Positions 15,288-23,763 of a stretch of 27,765 nt of DNA are shown here, piece by piece. Under the pieces are notes generated by a model, which worked only from the letters and a program-made list of their open reading frames with translations, was not told the origin of the DNA and did no database searches. The position numbers and the translations under genes were made by a program. The stretch covers positions 1 to 27,765 of the IMG/VR virus record IMGVR_UViG_3300031957_003354; one strand, given 5' to 3'. Within the stretch, counting starts at the first letter, position 1, and every line of letters starts with the position of its first letter. Source of the DNA: a virus.

Positions 15288-15809
15288 ATGCCACCATCAA
15301 ATACGGGGTCGATGTTTTCACGCATCGACCAAGCCAGTTCAGCCATCGCCTATCAGCCACTTCGGGCTGATTTGGCCCTGGCATTCAAAGTTCGATTCAT
15401 CGGTGTTCAAGAGGCTGCGCGACTGGGTGTGCTCATCCAGACCATGCAGCAACTGATCGGACGATATCGTCAGCCCAGCGAAGAAGACCTGAGCGGACTC
15501 GAAGCCGCTGAGATGGAAGCGGCTCGCATGGATGACGAACAACAGCGCGAACAGATTGATCAGATGATCGGTCGTTCCATGGCGGTCGCAAAATCGGTGA
15601 TCACCCATGTGCAGGATTTCGACGACCCTGAACAGTGGGTTCCAGTTCGCTGGGTCGACAGTCCAGAAGAAGAAGGCGACCACGATGACCATGTCTGTCT
15701 GTGCGCTGAGCGTGTCATTCGGTCCGATGGACTGGCCAACATTTTGCAGGCCACACTGGCTCCCGCGTCGGAGGTGGCGGATCACTGGCGCCCCTTTCCT
15801 GTCAGATGA
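15288..15809 (+). CDS. Tail assembly chaperone, short form (frame 0)
   Basis: 173 residues from ATG 15288 with AGGAGACAAC upstream; an in-frame TTG at 15246 runs through the CCAG repeat and is less likely. The protein is acidic and helical (LGVLIQTMQQLIGRY, EAAEMEAARMDDEQQREQIDQMIGR). Its position between tail tube and tape measure is diagnostic for the tail assembly chaperone pair (lambda G/GT type), which coats the tape measure during assembly. The frame ends CGC CCC TTT CCT GTC AGA TGA. The +1 frame continues as a good coding sequence without its own start (see 15792-16020), so a programmed frameshift is expected. Confidence 0.75.
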   Translation: MPPSNTGSMFSRIDQASSAIAYQPLRADLALAFKVRFIGVQEAARLGVLIQTMQQLIGRYRQPSEEDLSGLEAAEMEAARMDDEQQREQIDQMIGRSMAVAKSVITHVQDFDDPEQWVPVRWVDSPEEEGDHDDHVCLCAERVIRSDGLANILQATLAPASEVADHWRPFPVR

Positions 15810-16020
15810 AGCGACCTGCAACCAGCTGGACAAGCAGGCTCGACGATACAACACCGCACCGTCTCAGATCCTTGGCATCGACTCCGGTTCATGGGCGTCG
15901 GTGTTGGTTGATACTGCATGCCGACTGTCAGGGCTTGCTGAATTTGATGTGATGGTCGAAAATGCCAGACAGCAGAAGGCTATGGTTTTCCCAACGCTGC
16001 CAATGACTGGGGGTCTGTGA
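15792..16020 (+). CDS. Tail assembly chaperone extension (+1 frame, no own start)
   Basis: About 73 residues (APFLSDEATCNQ to FPTLPMTGGL) in the +1 frame relative to 15288-15809. No ATG, GTG or TTG with a ribosome site begins it. The sequence is typical of the C-terminal T part of phage chaperones (LDKQARRYNTAPSQILGI, DTACRLSGLAEFDVMVENA). The likely slip site is the CCC TTT C run at 15792-15798, where tRNA-Pro can move from CCC to CCT or tRNA-Phe from TTT to TTC, 9-15 bases before the frame-0 stop. The fused product would be about 245 residues. The TGA at 16018-16020 overlaps the tape measure ATG. Confidence 0.7.
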
Positions 16021-17738
16021 TGGCAACGGTTTACAAGTACACAGTAGAAACCGATGCTTCGGGATCAGTGAAGTCACTCAAGATGGTTGAGGATCAATCT
16101 GAAAAGACCAAGGATGCAGTGCAAAGGGTTGGTGAATCTGCAAAACGAACGACAGACGCCACTGAAGAACTCGGTGATGGTGCTGGTAAGACGGCATCGG
16201 CAATGGGCATGCTCGGTGGTGTTTTGGGTCGGATTGATCCACAACTCGAAGAGATGGCAAGGGGTGTCGCTGATGTTGCGGACAGTCTGGATGCCGCAAC
16301 AATGTTCGGGTCTTCAGCAGCAAAAGCACTGGGCGTGATCGGCACTGTTGCCGCTGTTGCTGGTGCTGCCTTTGTTGTACTGAAAAACAATCTGGATAAT
16401 GCGACCGAAGCCATGGAGAAGCAGGCTGAAGCAGCTCAAACCATGGCTGATCTACATCAAAAGGTCAAAGAGGCTGCATTGCTGGCGGCTTTGGCTCAAG
16501 AGCAAATCACTCAGGAAGAATTCAATACTGCGGTTGCTACACGCACAGCGGCAGAGGCATTTCAAGAACAACGAAGACAAGCTGAAGACGAAGTGAGAGT
16601 GCTCGATGAGCAGATTGAAAGACAACAAGAAATCATTCGACTGAGAACAGAACAGATCGAAAGAAATGCAGCCCTGGCAATAGATGAGCGAGCACTGACT
16701 GAAGTCAATCGCAACTCGATCATGGAGATGAGAAATGCAGCTATGGCAATTTCCAATCTCAACCAAGAGCGTGATTTAGCTGGAACCAGACTCGAAGTCT
16801 TAAACGCAGCGGAAGAGCGGTATGCTGATGATTTGAACACCGTAGCAGATGCACAAATTGAAGTGACCGAAGCGGTAAAAACTGGTACCGAAGCGATCAA
16901 GACTATGAATGATCATGTCCTTGATTTAAGCGATGCCTTTTTTGACCTGCACGATATTTTGCAGGGCATCGAAGACATGGAGTTTGCAGAAAATATTCAA
17001 GGGGCCGCTGCCGCAATTGATGCAGCCATGGCTGCTGCACAAGCGGAAGAATTTGTGCAAGGCATGGATAGACCACAACGAACGGCTGGCGATATTGCTG
17101 GCAGCATTCAGACTGGTCTATCTTTGGCAGCTGGCAATCTTGGTGCACTTGGTCCGATTGGTGGAATACTGGGGGGGTTAGCCACCATTGGAGAGATGGG
17201 CGCCGAAGGCGTTGAAGACAAACTCGATGATCTCAAAGAATCAATCATCGGTGGTGTGCGTGCACTGCCTGAAATCTTGGTCGACATCATTCCTGAGTTT
17301 GTGGTGGCTTTGGTAACTGAACTACCCGGAGCGATTGCCGATGCGCTTTCAGAGTTGTTCCGCCGACTGTTCAATCTCATCCCCGGTGTTGACATCCAAG
17401 AACCAGGGGAGGGGGAGAAGTCGCTGATCCGCCAGTTGTTCAGCGAAGAAGGGCTGGTGCTTTATACTGAAGAGCAGGGATTTGGGGTACGCAAGAACAA
17501 TCCCAATCTGGCTGGCAGCTCAAGTCGATCAGCAGCTGCCAGCACTCGTGGTCGGATGGTTCGTGCTGATGGCGCCCAGCGATTGGCGATGTCGAGAGCA
17601 CCGACCAGCACTATGTTTGGTCAGGGTGCAACGGTCATCCAGCAGGCACTCGGATTCGACAGCGGAACCCAAGACCGATTCCAGAGACGATTCAGCCAGC
17701 TGATTGATGCCGACACCGGACTTCGAGGGAGAACATAA
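16020..17738 (+). CDS. Tape measure protein (short)
   Basis: 572 residues from ATG 16020 (TGATG overlap). Residues 90-130 are hydrophobic (AAKALGVIGTVAAVAGAAFVVL). A long alpha-helical coiled-coil stretch of Gln/Glu/Arg (about 140-300, e.g. QRRQAEDEVRVLDEQIERQQ) follows, and Gly/Ala-rich hydrophobic helices (350-400 and 415-460) come near the C-terminus. This layout and the position after the chaperone are typical of tape measures, which set tail length and later help DNA entry. At about 1.5 angstrom per residue, 572 residues predict a tail near 85 nm. Codons are visibly more A-rich here than in flanking genes, which may point to a separate origin. Confidence 0.82.
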   Translation: MATVYKYTVETDASGSVKSLKMVEDQSEKTKDAVQRVGESAKRTTDATEELGDGAGKTASAMGMLGGVLGRIDPQLEEMARGVADVADSLDAATMFGSSAAKALGVIGTVAAVAGAAFVVLKNNLDNATEAMEKQAEAAQTMADLHQKVKEAALLAALAQEQITQEEFNTAVATRTAAEAFQEQRRQAEDEVRVLDEQIERQQEIIRLRTEQIERNAALAIDERALTEVNRNSIMEMRNAAMAISNLNQERDLAGTRLEVLNAAEERYADDLNTVADAQIEVTEAVKTGTEAIKTMNDHVLDLSDAFFDLHDILQGIEDMEFAENIQGAAAAIDAAMAAAQAEEFVQGMDRPQRTAGDIAGSIQTGLSLAAGNLGALGPIGGILGGLATIGEMGAEGVEDKLDDLKESIIGGVRALPEILVDIIPEFVVALVTELPGAIADALSELFRRLFNLIPGVDIQEPGEGEKSLIRQLFSEEGLVLYTEEQGFGVRKNNPNLAGSSSRSAAASTRGRMVRADGAQRLAMSRAPTSTMFGQGATVIQQALGFDSGTQDRFQRRFSQLIDADTGLRGRT

Positions 17739-18548
17739 ATGGGACAGCCGAAGATATTCTGGTATCCAGAAGGTGCCGCCGCTTTCCAGACTATTGCGCT
17801 GCCGCATGTATCCGCAATCGCTGTCAGCCAGTATCGAGATGTCGCCGATGCTGAAGGGTTGACGATGACACGGCTCGACCGTGGTGGCGGTCGATTGATT
17901 ACGCTTCGTGGTCGATACAATGTCGCCAACCATGCCAATGTGATCCGAGCTCTTCAGACCCTTGACAGTTATCTTCGCTATGGTGGTCGAATCGCCTATG
18001 CTCACGACAGCGACAAAGCATGGATGGCACCGCTGATTCGGTTTGGCGCCAGTGGGTCGACATCTGTTTTCACCGACTCGAATGTGCTTCCATACAGCAC
18101 TGCGGTCACACTATCGAACAACGATGAAATCGAATTCATGGTCACGAATCCGCTTCGGTTCGAAAGGGCTGTGATATCGACAGCGATTGCATACGGGACT
18201 GGATACCATTTGACGCTGTCGCGTGGTCTGTACAATCAGCAACCAAACAACGGGATCGTGCGCACTCAGTACTGCTTTCCATCGCTGTACATGGATGCCA
18301 GGGCAGCAAACAGCCCAGAGCGATGGCTTGATGATTCACGTCATCCGGGTCTGATTTACGAAATGGATTTGACGCTGGTCGAGCTGCCCTATGAAGTCGC
18401 GTCGATGCTTGGATCTTCACTGGCCAGTGGCAACTATCAAATCGGTGCAGGTGGATTCAGCATCAACGACACAGTGAATGCAACGGACTTTCAGAGCGAA
18501 CGCTTCACCAATGAATCGACGAATCCTAATAGGGTGCTGATCCGATGA
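17739..18548 (+). CDS. Tail tip protein (distal-tail-like)
   Basis: 269 residues with the ribosome site GGGAGAACATAA; the ATG follows the tape measure stop directly. It is beta-rich and lacks membrane segments or enzymatic motifs. The segment RLDRGGGRLITLRGRYNVANHANVIRALQTLDSYLRYGG resembles the ring-forming domain of distal tail proteins. Directly downstream of the tape measure, this is the usual place for the first tail-tip component. Family membership is inferred mainly from position. The stop overlaps the next ATG (18545). Confidence 0.6.
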   Translation: MGQPKIFWYPEGAAAFQTIALPHVSAIAVSQYRDVADAEGLTMTRLDRGGGRLITLRGRYNVANHANVIRALQTLDSYLRYGGRIAYAHDSDKAWMAPLIRFGASGSTSVFTDSNVLPYSTAVTLSNNDEIEFMVTNPLRFERAVISTAIAYGTGYHLTLSRGLYNQQPNNGIVRTQYCFPSLYMDARAANSPERWLDDSRHPGLIYEMDLTLVELPYEVASMLGSSLASGNYQIGAGGFSINDTVNATDFQSERFTNESTNPNRVLIR

Positions 18549-20152
18549 CATGGCCCAGCGAGTTTCGTGAGCTTCTGTATTCAGGCGGTATCGTGCATCA
18601 AGCACTCTTGCTCGAATGCATTATGCCAGCCAATGGTGAAGGAGTCGGGCTGGCTGAATGGTTCGCATCAACCGACCCCAGTCTGGCGCCCTATGCGAGG
18701 CTGCTCCAGAAGTCTGGCTTCGAGCCGCGGCTGGGTTCGACTGGTGTCAATATTCAGAGCTGGTCACCCATCGAAGGCGGCTGGAGTGTCACGGTGAAAG
18801 TCGCTGACGGGCTGGTCGCTGGTCAATCGTTCACACGTCCCGCACTCGAATATGCATCGAAGGCACTGCGCAAGGGTGCCATGCTCCGTCTGTCGATTGG
18901 AGAAGTCGGATATGCAAAGTCCGAATATCAGCCATTGAAGATCGGCCGCATCAATCAAGTGCAAAACGACGGTCACCCGAATCTCTTCCGCATCGATGTC
19001 TGGGATCTGACGACAGCGATTCGAACCCGGATGTCAACAGCTGGAGCATCAACCGCTGAACGTGCGAAGCTCTTCTACAACTCCGCTGGGCAGCTCGACA
19101 CCCTTTCATCGAATTACAGCACTGGCGACACATCACTGGCCATTACTGGCGCCACGACAAATCGTTTTCTTCGTGAGACAGGGCAGCGCGGTGCAGTCAT
19201 CGTCGATCCGCATTCTGGCGGACATCCACAGTTTTATTTGACCTTTACTGGTGAGACGACAAACACACTCACTGGCCTATCAGCAACCGGACAATTTGGG
19301 ACGACTGAGCACAATGCAACATCTGGCGACACAGTCAAATCAGTCGTCTTGCTCGAGGGTCATCCGATTGACATCTTGAGAAAGGTGCTGGTGTCGACTG
19401 GTGCTGGCACGAATGGCGCCTTCGATACGCTCCCGCAGGCATGGTCGCTGGGCATTCCAGAAGACATGCTGAGCGATACGGCATGGGACCGAGCAAAACG
19501 AATCCTGAAAGTGACTGGCGCATATGAATGGCGTTTTCTGCTGACTGCTGAGATTGACGACCCAGCATCATGGATTGTCCAGACCTGGGGCACAGCTGGA
19601 ATCTGGCTGGCATTCAAAGAAGGTCAGATTGTGCCCAGATTCGCTCGCCAATTGCACACTGCTGGGCTGTCTCGTCAGTTCGGAGACATCACCGACAGCG
19701 AAATCATCGAAGTGCCGAAAGTCATCTGGCACCCTCCTGATGTGCCTGAAGTTTATCAGCGGATTCAAGTCACATACAACGGCGGCACTGTTGCAGCGAC
19801 TTCCAATGTGACGACACTGCCAGCGCGAAAAGAGATTGAATATGACATCTCCGCAGTGACCAACACAGTCACGGCACAGGTAGCCATCGCCAACGAAACA
19901 CGCGACAGACTGGCTGGCTGGGCTCACTTTGTTCCTGAGTTTGTGGAGGTCGTGTTGTACGGTCTTCGAAGCTATGCCGCTGGCGATGTCATCCAGCTGT
20001 CAACGACTGGTGTTCGTGGTCGACTGACAGGCACACGGTATGGGTACGAAAACAGACTGGTGATGGTGGTCCGCGAAGAAATGGACATCGGCGAAAACAA
20101 GACCATGCTGACACTGGCAACATTGCCGACAGACCGAACCGAAGATGAATAG
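18545..20152 (+). CDS. Large tail-tip / hub protein
   Basis: 535 residues, ATGA-coupled to the preceding gene. The middle part (SVVLLEGHPIDILRKVLVSTGAGTNG, LPQAWSLGIPEDMLSD) and the beta-rich C-terminus (VEVVLYGLRSYAAGDVIQLSTTGV, VMVVREEMDIGENKTMLTLATLP) look like hub or tail-associated proteins of short siphovirus tail tips. I place it as the hub or tail-associated protein by position (second gene after the tape measure) and size. LAGW at about residues 455-460 comes from a reverse CCAG repeat (19910-19921). It is the last large structural gene before lysis. Confidence 0.6.
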   Translation: MTWPSEFRELLYSGGIVHQALLLECIMPANGEGVGLAEWFASTDPSLAPYARLLQKSGFEPRLGSTGVNIQSWSPIEGGWSVTVKVADGLVAGQSFTRPALEYASKALRKGAMLRLSIGEVGYAKSEYQPLKIGRINQVQNDGHPNLFRIDVWDLTTAIRTRMSTAGASTAERAKLFYNSAGQLDTLSSNYSTGDTSLAITGATTNRFLRETGQRGAVIVDPHSGGHPQFYLTFTGETTNTLTGLSATGQFGTTEHNATSGDTVKSVVLLEGHPIDILRKVLVSTGAGTNGAFDTLPQAWSLGIPEDMLSDTAWDRAKRILKVTGAYEWRFLLTAEIDDPASWIVQTWGTAGIWLAFKEGQIVPRFARQLHTAGLSRQFGDITDSEIIEVPKVIWHPPDVPEVYQRIQVTYNGGTVAATSNVTTLPARKEIEYDISAVTNTVTAQVAIANETRDRLAGWAHFVPEFVEVVLYGLRSYAAGDVIQLSTTGVRGRLTGTRYGYENRLVMVVREEMDIGENKTMLTLATLPTDRTEDE

Positions 20153-20155
20153 AGA

Positions 20156-20179
20156 TAGACCAGCCAGCCAGCCAGTATA
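20156..20179 (+). repeat. CCAG repeat with weak stem after the tail hub gene
   Basis: Four CCAG units (20160-20175) follow the hub stop by seven bases. A short imperfect stem TA-G-AC/GT-A-TA encloses the 14-base loop CAGCCAGCCAGCCA. The layout matches the stronger hairpins at 11432 and 26970 but the pairing is poor (four pairs and one mismatch). Confidence 0.55.
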
Positions 20180-20254
20180 GAAACATGCACCGAGCACATG
20201 CCCGGACTTTACCGAAAACAGGCCAGCAGGGTATAACGATGGAGAGGTTGACAA

Positions 20255-20500
20255 ATGCCAGTGCTGAAAACCTACATCGTAAAAAGTATCCCAGCCCAGT
20301 TTCGAGGTTTCCGCAGTCGACCGCCATTGACTGATGAACTTCGCGCCAATGCAAAGGCTGAAGATTTCCCTGACCTTGTCGCCGATGGGCTGTCGGGTCC
20401 GATCTTTATCGAAGCCATTTCAGCCTACAGCGGACGGAATAGGCCAGACGGTCTGCCGATGTTGTGGCGCCTGATCTGTGCAAAGGTGGACGAACGATGA
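20255..20500 (+). CDS. Small hypothetical protein upstream of endolysin
   Basis: 81 residues with the ribosome site TGGAGAGGTTGACAA before ATG 20255. It has a basic N-terminal region (VLKTYIVKSIPAQFRGFRSRP), then a mixed alpha/beta sequence ending LWRLICAKVDER. There is no membrane segment, so it is not an obvious holin. Its stop overlaps the endolysin ATG at 20497, suggesting translational coupling and a lysis-associated or tail-associated role. No family is recognised. Confidence 0.65.
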   Translation: MPVLKTYIVKSIPAQFRGFRSRPPLTDELRANAKAEDFPDLVADGLSGPIFIEAISAYSGRNRPDGLPMLWRLICAKVDER

Positions 20501-21213
20501 TCCTTCGGCTTCAGCACACACTGTCACGCATGGGATACGAACCGGGTCGGCTCGATGGTGTGCTGGGTCCGCGAACCCGTGGTGCGATTCGAGCTGCTGA
20601 GAAGGCCGCTGGGCTTCGTCAAACTGGCCAGCCTTCGGGTGTGTTGATTGCTGATCTGGATCGCCGGCTGGCTGGTCTGGTGTCTGGGATTGGATGGGTG
20701 CGACTCGAAGATGTCCAAAGCATTGCAACGATGTTCCCTGCCAGCCATTTGCCGCTGTTACAGGCCGCATTGATCGAAATATCGGCCACACCTACACGGG
20801 CGGCACATTTTATCGCTCAAATCGCCCACGAAAGCGCAGGTTTCATGGCGCTTCTGGAGTACGCCAGCGGGACAGCATATGAAGGCCGCGCAGACCTTGG
20901 AAACACACAACCAGGGGACGGCAAGCGATACAAAGGCCGGGGCGTGATTCAGCTGACTGGTCGCGCCAACTATCGGCGCACTGGTGTGTATTTGGGTGTC
21001 GATTTGGAGAAGCAGCCCGACTTGGCTGCTGTCCCAGCGATTGCCTATCAGACAGCCGCATTCTATTGGCTGGATCGAAACATCAACGCGCATGCAGACC
21101 GTGACGATATACTGGCGGTGACAAAGGCCATCAACGGCGGCACAAATGGTCTGAAGCATCGGACCCAGTTGCTCAAAGCAGCGAAGGCCGCATTCTTTCT
21201 CGACATCGCATAG
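20497..21213 (+). CDS. Endolysin: peptidoglycan-binding domain + GH19 muramidase/chitinase fold
   Basis: 238 residues from ATG 20497 (ATGA overlap). Residues 1-60 form a PG_binding_1-type repeat (LQHTLSRMGYEPGRLDGVLGPRTRGAIRAAE). Residues 75-238 form a glycoside hydrolase family 19 domain: AHFIAQIAHESAGF with E112, EYASGTAYEGR with a second acidic candidate E121 or E129, then GDGKRYKGRGVIQLTGRANY. Phage GH19 endolysins cut the peptidoglycan glycan strand. There is no signal peptide, so release needs a holin or another route. The neighbouring downstream membrane protein (21708) is the best candidate partner. Confidence 0.9.
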   Translation: MILRLQHTLSRMGYEPGRLDGVLGPRTRGAIRAAEKAAGLRQTGQPSGVLIADLDRRLAGLVSGIGWVRLEDVQSIATMFPASHLPLLQAALIEISATPTRAAHFIAQIAHESAGFMALLEYASGTAYEGRADLGNTQPGDGKRYKGRGVIQLTGRANYRRTGVYLGVDLEKQPDLAAVPAIAYQTAAFYWLDRNINAHADRDDILAVTKAINGGTNGLKHRTQLLKAAKAAFFLDIA

Positions 21214-21222
21214 GAGCCAGAC

Positions 21223-21708
21223 ATGGCTGAACTGATTCAAAAGATACGTGCTCGACTCGAAGAAATCAGGGGCAACATCAAAAGCAAACGACAAGACATC
21301 GTGGAAGAAGCGGTTGAAATGCTGGCTGCTGGCTTTGATGAGGAGCTTGTCTTCGAAGAACTGCGCGACCGATATGTTGATTCGGTTCCACTGTTTGCAG
21401 AGAAGCTTGATGCCAGTGTCGACTTCGAAAAGGTCATCCCTGGCATCGCTGGTCAGATTCTGGAAGCGGTCGACGGCCTGCTGATTGATAGACTGCTGAA
21501 GCTTTTCATTGCGGCAGCTGGGCGCCGTGTGAATCTTGACGGACCGACCATCGGAGACATGCGCAGACAGATGGCTGGTGTGCAGCGTCGACGTGTCGAG
21601 ATTGTCCGGCGCCCGATTGCTTCCAGTGTCGCCGATGTCCCCAGTCGTCCCAGTGCACTCGAAGTCAGCTCTGGCGGGGCTGGCTGGGGCATGGATGAAG
21701 AAATCTGA
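21223..21708 (+). CDS. Hypothetical helical protein in the lysis block
   Basis: 161 residues with AGGAGCCAGAC before ATG 21223. The first 95 residues are predicted helical and charged (IQKIRARLEEIRGNIKSKRQDIVEEAVEML, LFAEKLDASVDFEKVIPGIAGQILEAVDGLL). The C-terminal third is a low-complexity, probably disordered, Arg/Ser/Gly tail. No signal peptide or transmembrane helix is seen. It sits between endolysin and the membrane protein at 21708, whose ATG overlaps its stop by one base. Its function is unknown; a lysis accessory role is only suggested by location. Confidence 0.62.
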   Translation: MAELIQKIRARLEEIRGNIKSKRQDIVEEAVEMLAAGFDEELVFEELRDRYVDSVPLFAEKLDASVDFEKVIPGIAGQILEAVDGLLIDRLLKLFIAAAGRRVNLDGPTIGDMRRQMAGVQRRRVEIVRRPIASSVADVPSRPSALEVSSGGAGWGMDEEI

Positions 21709-22208
21709 TGATCACGCTGACGGTAATCGCTCTACTGCTTTTCCCGTCGAATGCATGGGCGACTCAAAAATTGAACATCGATCCAAACACGCTGGGCGCC
21801 ATCTTGGCGGCACTGCTCACCACACTGGGCGGCGGTGGCTATTACCTGAAGCGGCACCGCGATGTCAAAGACGGTCGCGATGACCTGTCGACAAAGACAA
21901 AAATTGCCATTGCTCGCGACAACGCCGAACAGGTGATTCGGGAAAAGGTGCGCGACTATCATGACGAAGTCTCCAATCTTCGTCGCGATGTGATTCAGAT
22001 GCAGCAGCTGGTCGCCAATGCAATCAAAGCCAGTCAAGCAGCCGTCGAAGATGTGAAGACACTGCGGCAAGAGATGGATCAGCGATTCCGCGACAACTCG
22101 CAAGCCCAGCAACTCGAGCGACTGCTGGGACCACTTTCAGACCTTGAGACAAAGCTGACAAGAGCAATCGAAATCACCGAGCGAAAAGGGGGCGGATATG
22201 GCGACTGA
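21708..22208 (+). CDS. Membrane protein with signal peptide and coiled coil (spanin- or holin-like)
   Basis: 166 residues. Residues 1-18 form a cleavable-looking signal sequence (ITLTVIALLLFPSNAWA, with AWA before Thr). A second hydrophobic helix lies at 28-47 (TLGAILAALLTTLGGGGYYL), and a basic KRHRDVK stop-transfer stretch follows. Residues 65-160 are a charged coiled coil (VRDYHDEVSNLRRDVIQMQQL, VEDVKTLRQEMDQRF). One helix plus a long coiled coil recalls inner-membrane spanins, which bridge to the outer membrane in the last lysis step. With two hydrophobic stretches it could instead be a holin. The basic residues after the helix would place the coiled coil in the cytoplasm, which argues against a standard spanin, so the call stays open. 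Confidence 0.6.
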   Translation: MITLTVIALLLFPSNAWATQKLNIDPNTLGAILAALLTTLGGGGYYLKRHRDVKDGRDDLSTKTKIAIARDNAEQVIREKVRDYHDEVSNLRRDVIQMQQLVANAIKASQAAVEDVKTLRQEMDQRFRDNSQAQQLERLLGPLSDLETKLTRAIEITERKGGGYGD

Positions 22209-22410
22209 TGACCAAAGATGGACACGAACGAAGCCAACACTGACTCCAGCAGGTGGATGGCAGCCGATACCCGGTTCACGGATTCGGCCTGATGCTGAAG
22301 TGCCGGGGCACTGGCGCCCGTTTGCTCTTTTGATTCCACGGCTGTCAGTTGTCCGCTATCTGCTATCAAAGACCATCAGACATTTATCCAGCCAGCCAGC
22401 CAGCAAATAA
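22198..22410 (+). CDS. Small basic protein ending in a CCAG-encoded tail
   Basis: 70 residues, overlapping the previous gene by 11 bases, with AAGGGGGCGG upstream of ATG 22198. It is Pro- and Arg-rich (PDAEVPGHWRPFALLIPRLSVVRYLLSK). The last residues SSQPASK derive from four CCAG units (22388-22403) that extend to the stop, so the repeat defines the C-terminus. It could be a second lysis protein such as an outer-membrane partner overlapping the spanin-like gene, but no lipobox or signal sequence is visible. Unknown function. Confidence 0.5.
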   Translation: MATDDQRWTRTKPTLTPAGGWQPIPGSRIRPDAEVPGHWRPFALLIPRLSVVRYLLSKTIRHLSSQPASK

Positions 22411-22422
22411 TAGGAGCCACAC

Positions 22423-22713
22423 ATGGGCACTGCATCACCGACTTACAGCCGATCCGGTCAAATCGCCATCAGCAGCACAATGGCCAACAATTATCTGAGT
22501 TTGAATGACACAGTGAAGGCCGTGTCGGTCTATCTCGACGACAGTTCGAACAATGGAACGATGTCGCTGAACAATGCGACCGATGCAGTCACGCTTCCAA
22601 AGCAGCAATGGCTGACCATTTGGCAACGTGCGGAAGGATTCACCGGTCTTTATCGACTGTACTTTGCCAGCACTTCAGGCACTCCCAATTTGAAATACAT
22701 TACCTGGGGCTGA
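22423..22713 (+). CDS. Small structural-like protein
   Basis: 96 residues with AGGAGCCACAC before ATG 22423. The sequence is polar and beta-rich with many Ser, Thr and Asn residues (IAISSTMANNYLSLNDTVKAVSVYLDD, ATDAVTLPKQQWLTIWQRAEG), as in small virion or fibre-associated proteins. It sits just before the Gly-rich protein at 22715, and the two starts and stops almost touch. No family is recognised. Confidence 0.6.
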   Translation: MGTASPTYSRSGQIAISSTMANNYLSLNDTVKAVSVYLDDSSNNGTMSLNNATDAVTLPKQQWLTIWQRAEGFTGLYRLYFASTSGTPNLKYITWG

Positions 22714-22714
22714 G

Positions 22715-23524
22715 ATGAGTTTTGCATACACAGGCGGCATGCACATGATGGGGGTGCCACCAGCTAGCGGCGGTGGCGGTGGTGGTTCAGAAGATATCGA
22801 CAGCAGCGATGTCACGTATGAAACGGTTGACCTGACGGATACATCAGAATGGACTTTGCTGGATCCCGACAGCATATTGAACACTGTCACAATCAATTCT
22901 GGTGTCCACACGTTCACTTTCAATGCTGTGGCTGATGTGCTGCCAGAACACACTCCAACGAATTCAACTCCAAAATGGCCGCGATGGTATCGGCGCCTGT
23001 CTCCAAATGGTACCGATTGCAATACTGATGATCATGTCGTGCTCTTGAGTCGGATGTCAGATTTGACACGCAATTTCACGGCATCCGACACATTCGGAAT
23101 TTATATGCTGCATGGTCTGCATGAAGACCCAACGCAAATTGCAGTCCGAGCAGACATGAAAGCGTCTGAATTTTTTGTGCAATGGAATAGCGGCGTGTCA
23201 GCAAATCCCCAATTTGGCGGGATCTGCAATGCGCAGCGCACAGCTTTTGCGACTGGCGCCAATCAAAACCGCTGGCTGGGGCATGTGATTACACGCCCTG
23301 ACCTTCACATCGGTGTAACTGGCTGGGGTCTGAAAACTGACGGCACCCTGGTGGGCAACGGTTTTCGCCAGTATCCCTCCGCCAATCCCTTTTCATCGCC
23401 AGCAGTAGCAATTTATGAAGTCGTTGGTCTGGCATTTGGCAGTGCCTCATCAGACACGGTCGCGGCTGGCGATAGTATCACAATGAAAATCATGTCTCGC
23501 GGCATGAAACTACCGGGGTCATGA
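22715..23524 (+). CDS. Putative tail fibre-like or virion surface protein
   Basis: 269 residues, starting one base after the preceding stop (TGAGATG). A short N-terminal head (SFAYTGGMHMMGVPPA) is joined by a SGGGGGGSE linker to a Thr/Ser/Asn-rich beta body (ETVDLTDTSEWTLLDPDSI, VTINSGVHTFTFNA, ending SITMKIMSRGMKL). A flexible glycine linker after a small anchoring region is common in phage fibres and decorations. The body shows no catalytic signature. It follows the lysis block, where several siphophages keep host-range genes. The inference rests on composition and context. Confidence 0.55.
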   Translation: MSFAYTGGMHMMGVPPASGGGGGGSEDIDSSDVTYETVDLTDTSEWTLLDPDSILNTVTINSGVHTFTFNAVADVLPEHTPTNSTPKWPRWYRRLSPNGTDCNTDDHVVLLSRMSDLTRNFTASDTFGIYMLHGLHEDPTQIAVRADMKASEFFVQWNSGVSANPQFGGICNAQRTAFATGANQNRWLGHVITRPDLHIGVTGWGLKTDGTLVGNGFRQYPSANPFSSPAVAIYEVVGLAFGSASSDTVAAGDSITMKIMSRGMKLPGS

Positions 23525-23763
23525 TGAGCCATCAAACAGACTATCAAGCCGTCACATTTGGCAATTTTGATGTGGAGACAGCAGACGGGTCACGGCCGGG
23601 TGAAGTCGAAGGATACAGCATTCCCGTCATTATCTCCAGCTCGGAAGCGGCAACACTGCTGGCAGCCTATGACCAAGCTGACAGCGGTTCGCCAACAGCG
23701 AACACCGCCCGAGAGATTGCCCGTGCGGTGTTGGATGCTTTGAAGAGATACACTGGCAGCTAA
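23521..23763 (+). CDS. Small hypothetical protein, end of rightward block
   Basis: 80 residues at an ATGATG start overlapping the previous stop. Soluble, acidic first half and an Ala-rich helical end (TANTAREIARAVLDALKRYTG). It has no recognised domain, though it may associate with the preceding structural protein since they are coupled. Its TAA (23761-23763) overlaps the TAG of the convergent leftward gene (23760-23762 read on the minus strand), with no terminator between them. Confidence 0.6.
   Translation: MMSHQTDYQAVTFGNFDVETADGSRPGEVEGYSIPVIISSSEAATLLAAYDQADSGSPTANTAREIARAVLDALKRYTGS

Noticed and set aside
16452-16900. Minus-strand Cys/Ser-rich frames opposite the tape measure
   Set aside because: They mirror Glu/Gln/Ala codons of the coiled coil and lack ribosome sites; the plus-strand gene explains the region.
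13152-19921. CTGGCTGG runs as Chi-type recombination sites
   Set aside because: The sequence is near the E. coli Chi octamer GCTGGTGG but not identical, the host is unknown, and the hairpin context fits better for many copies.
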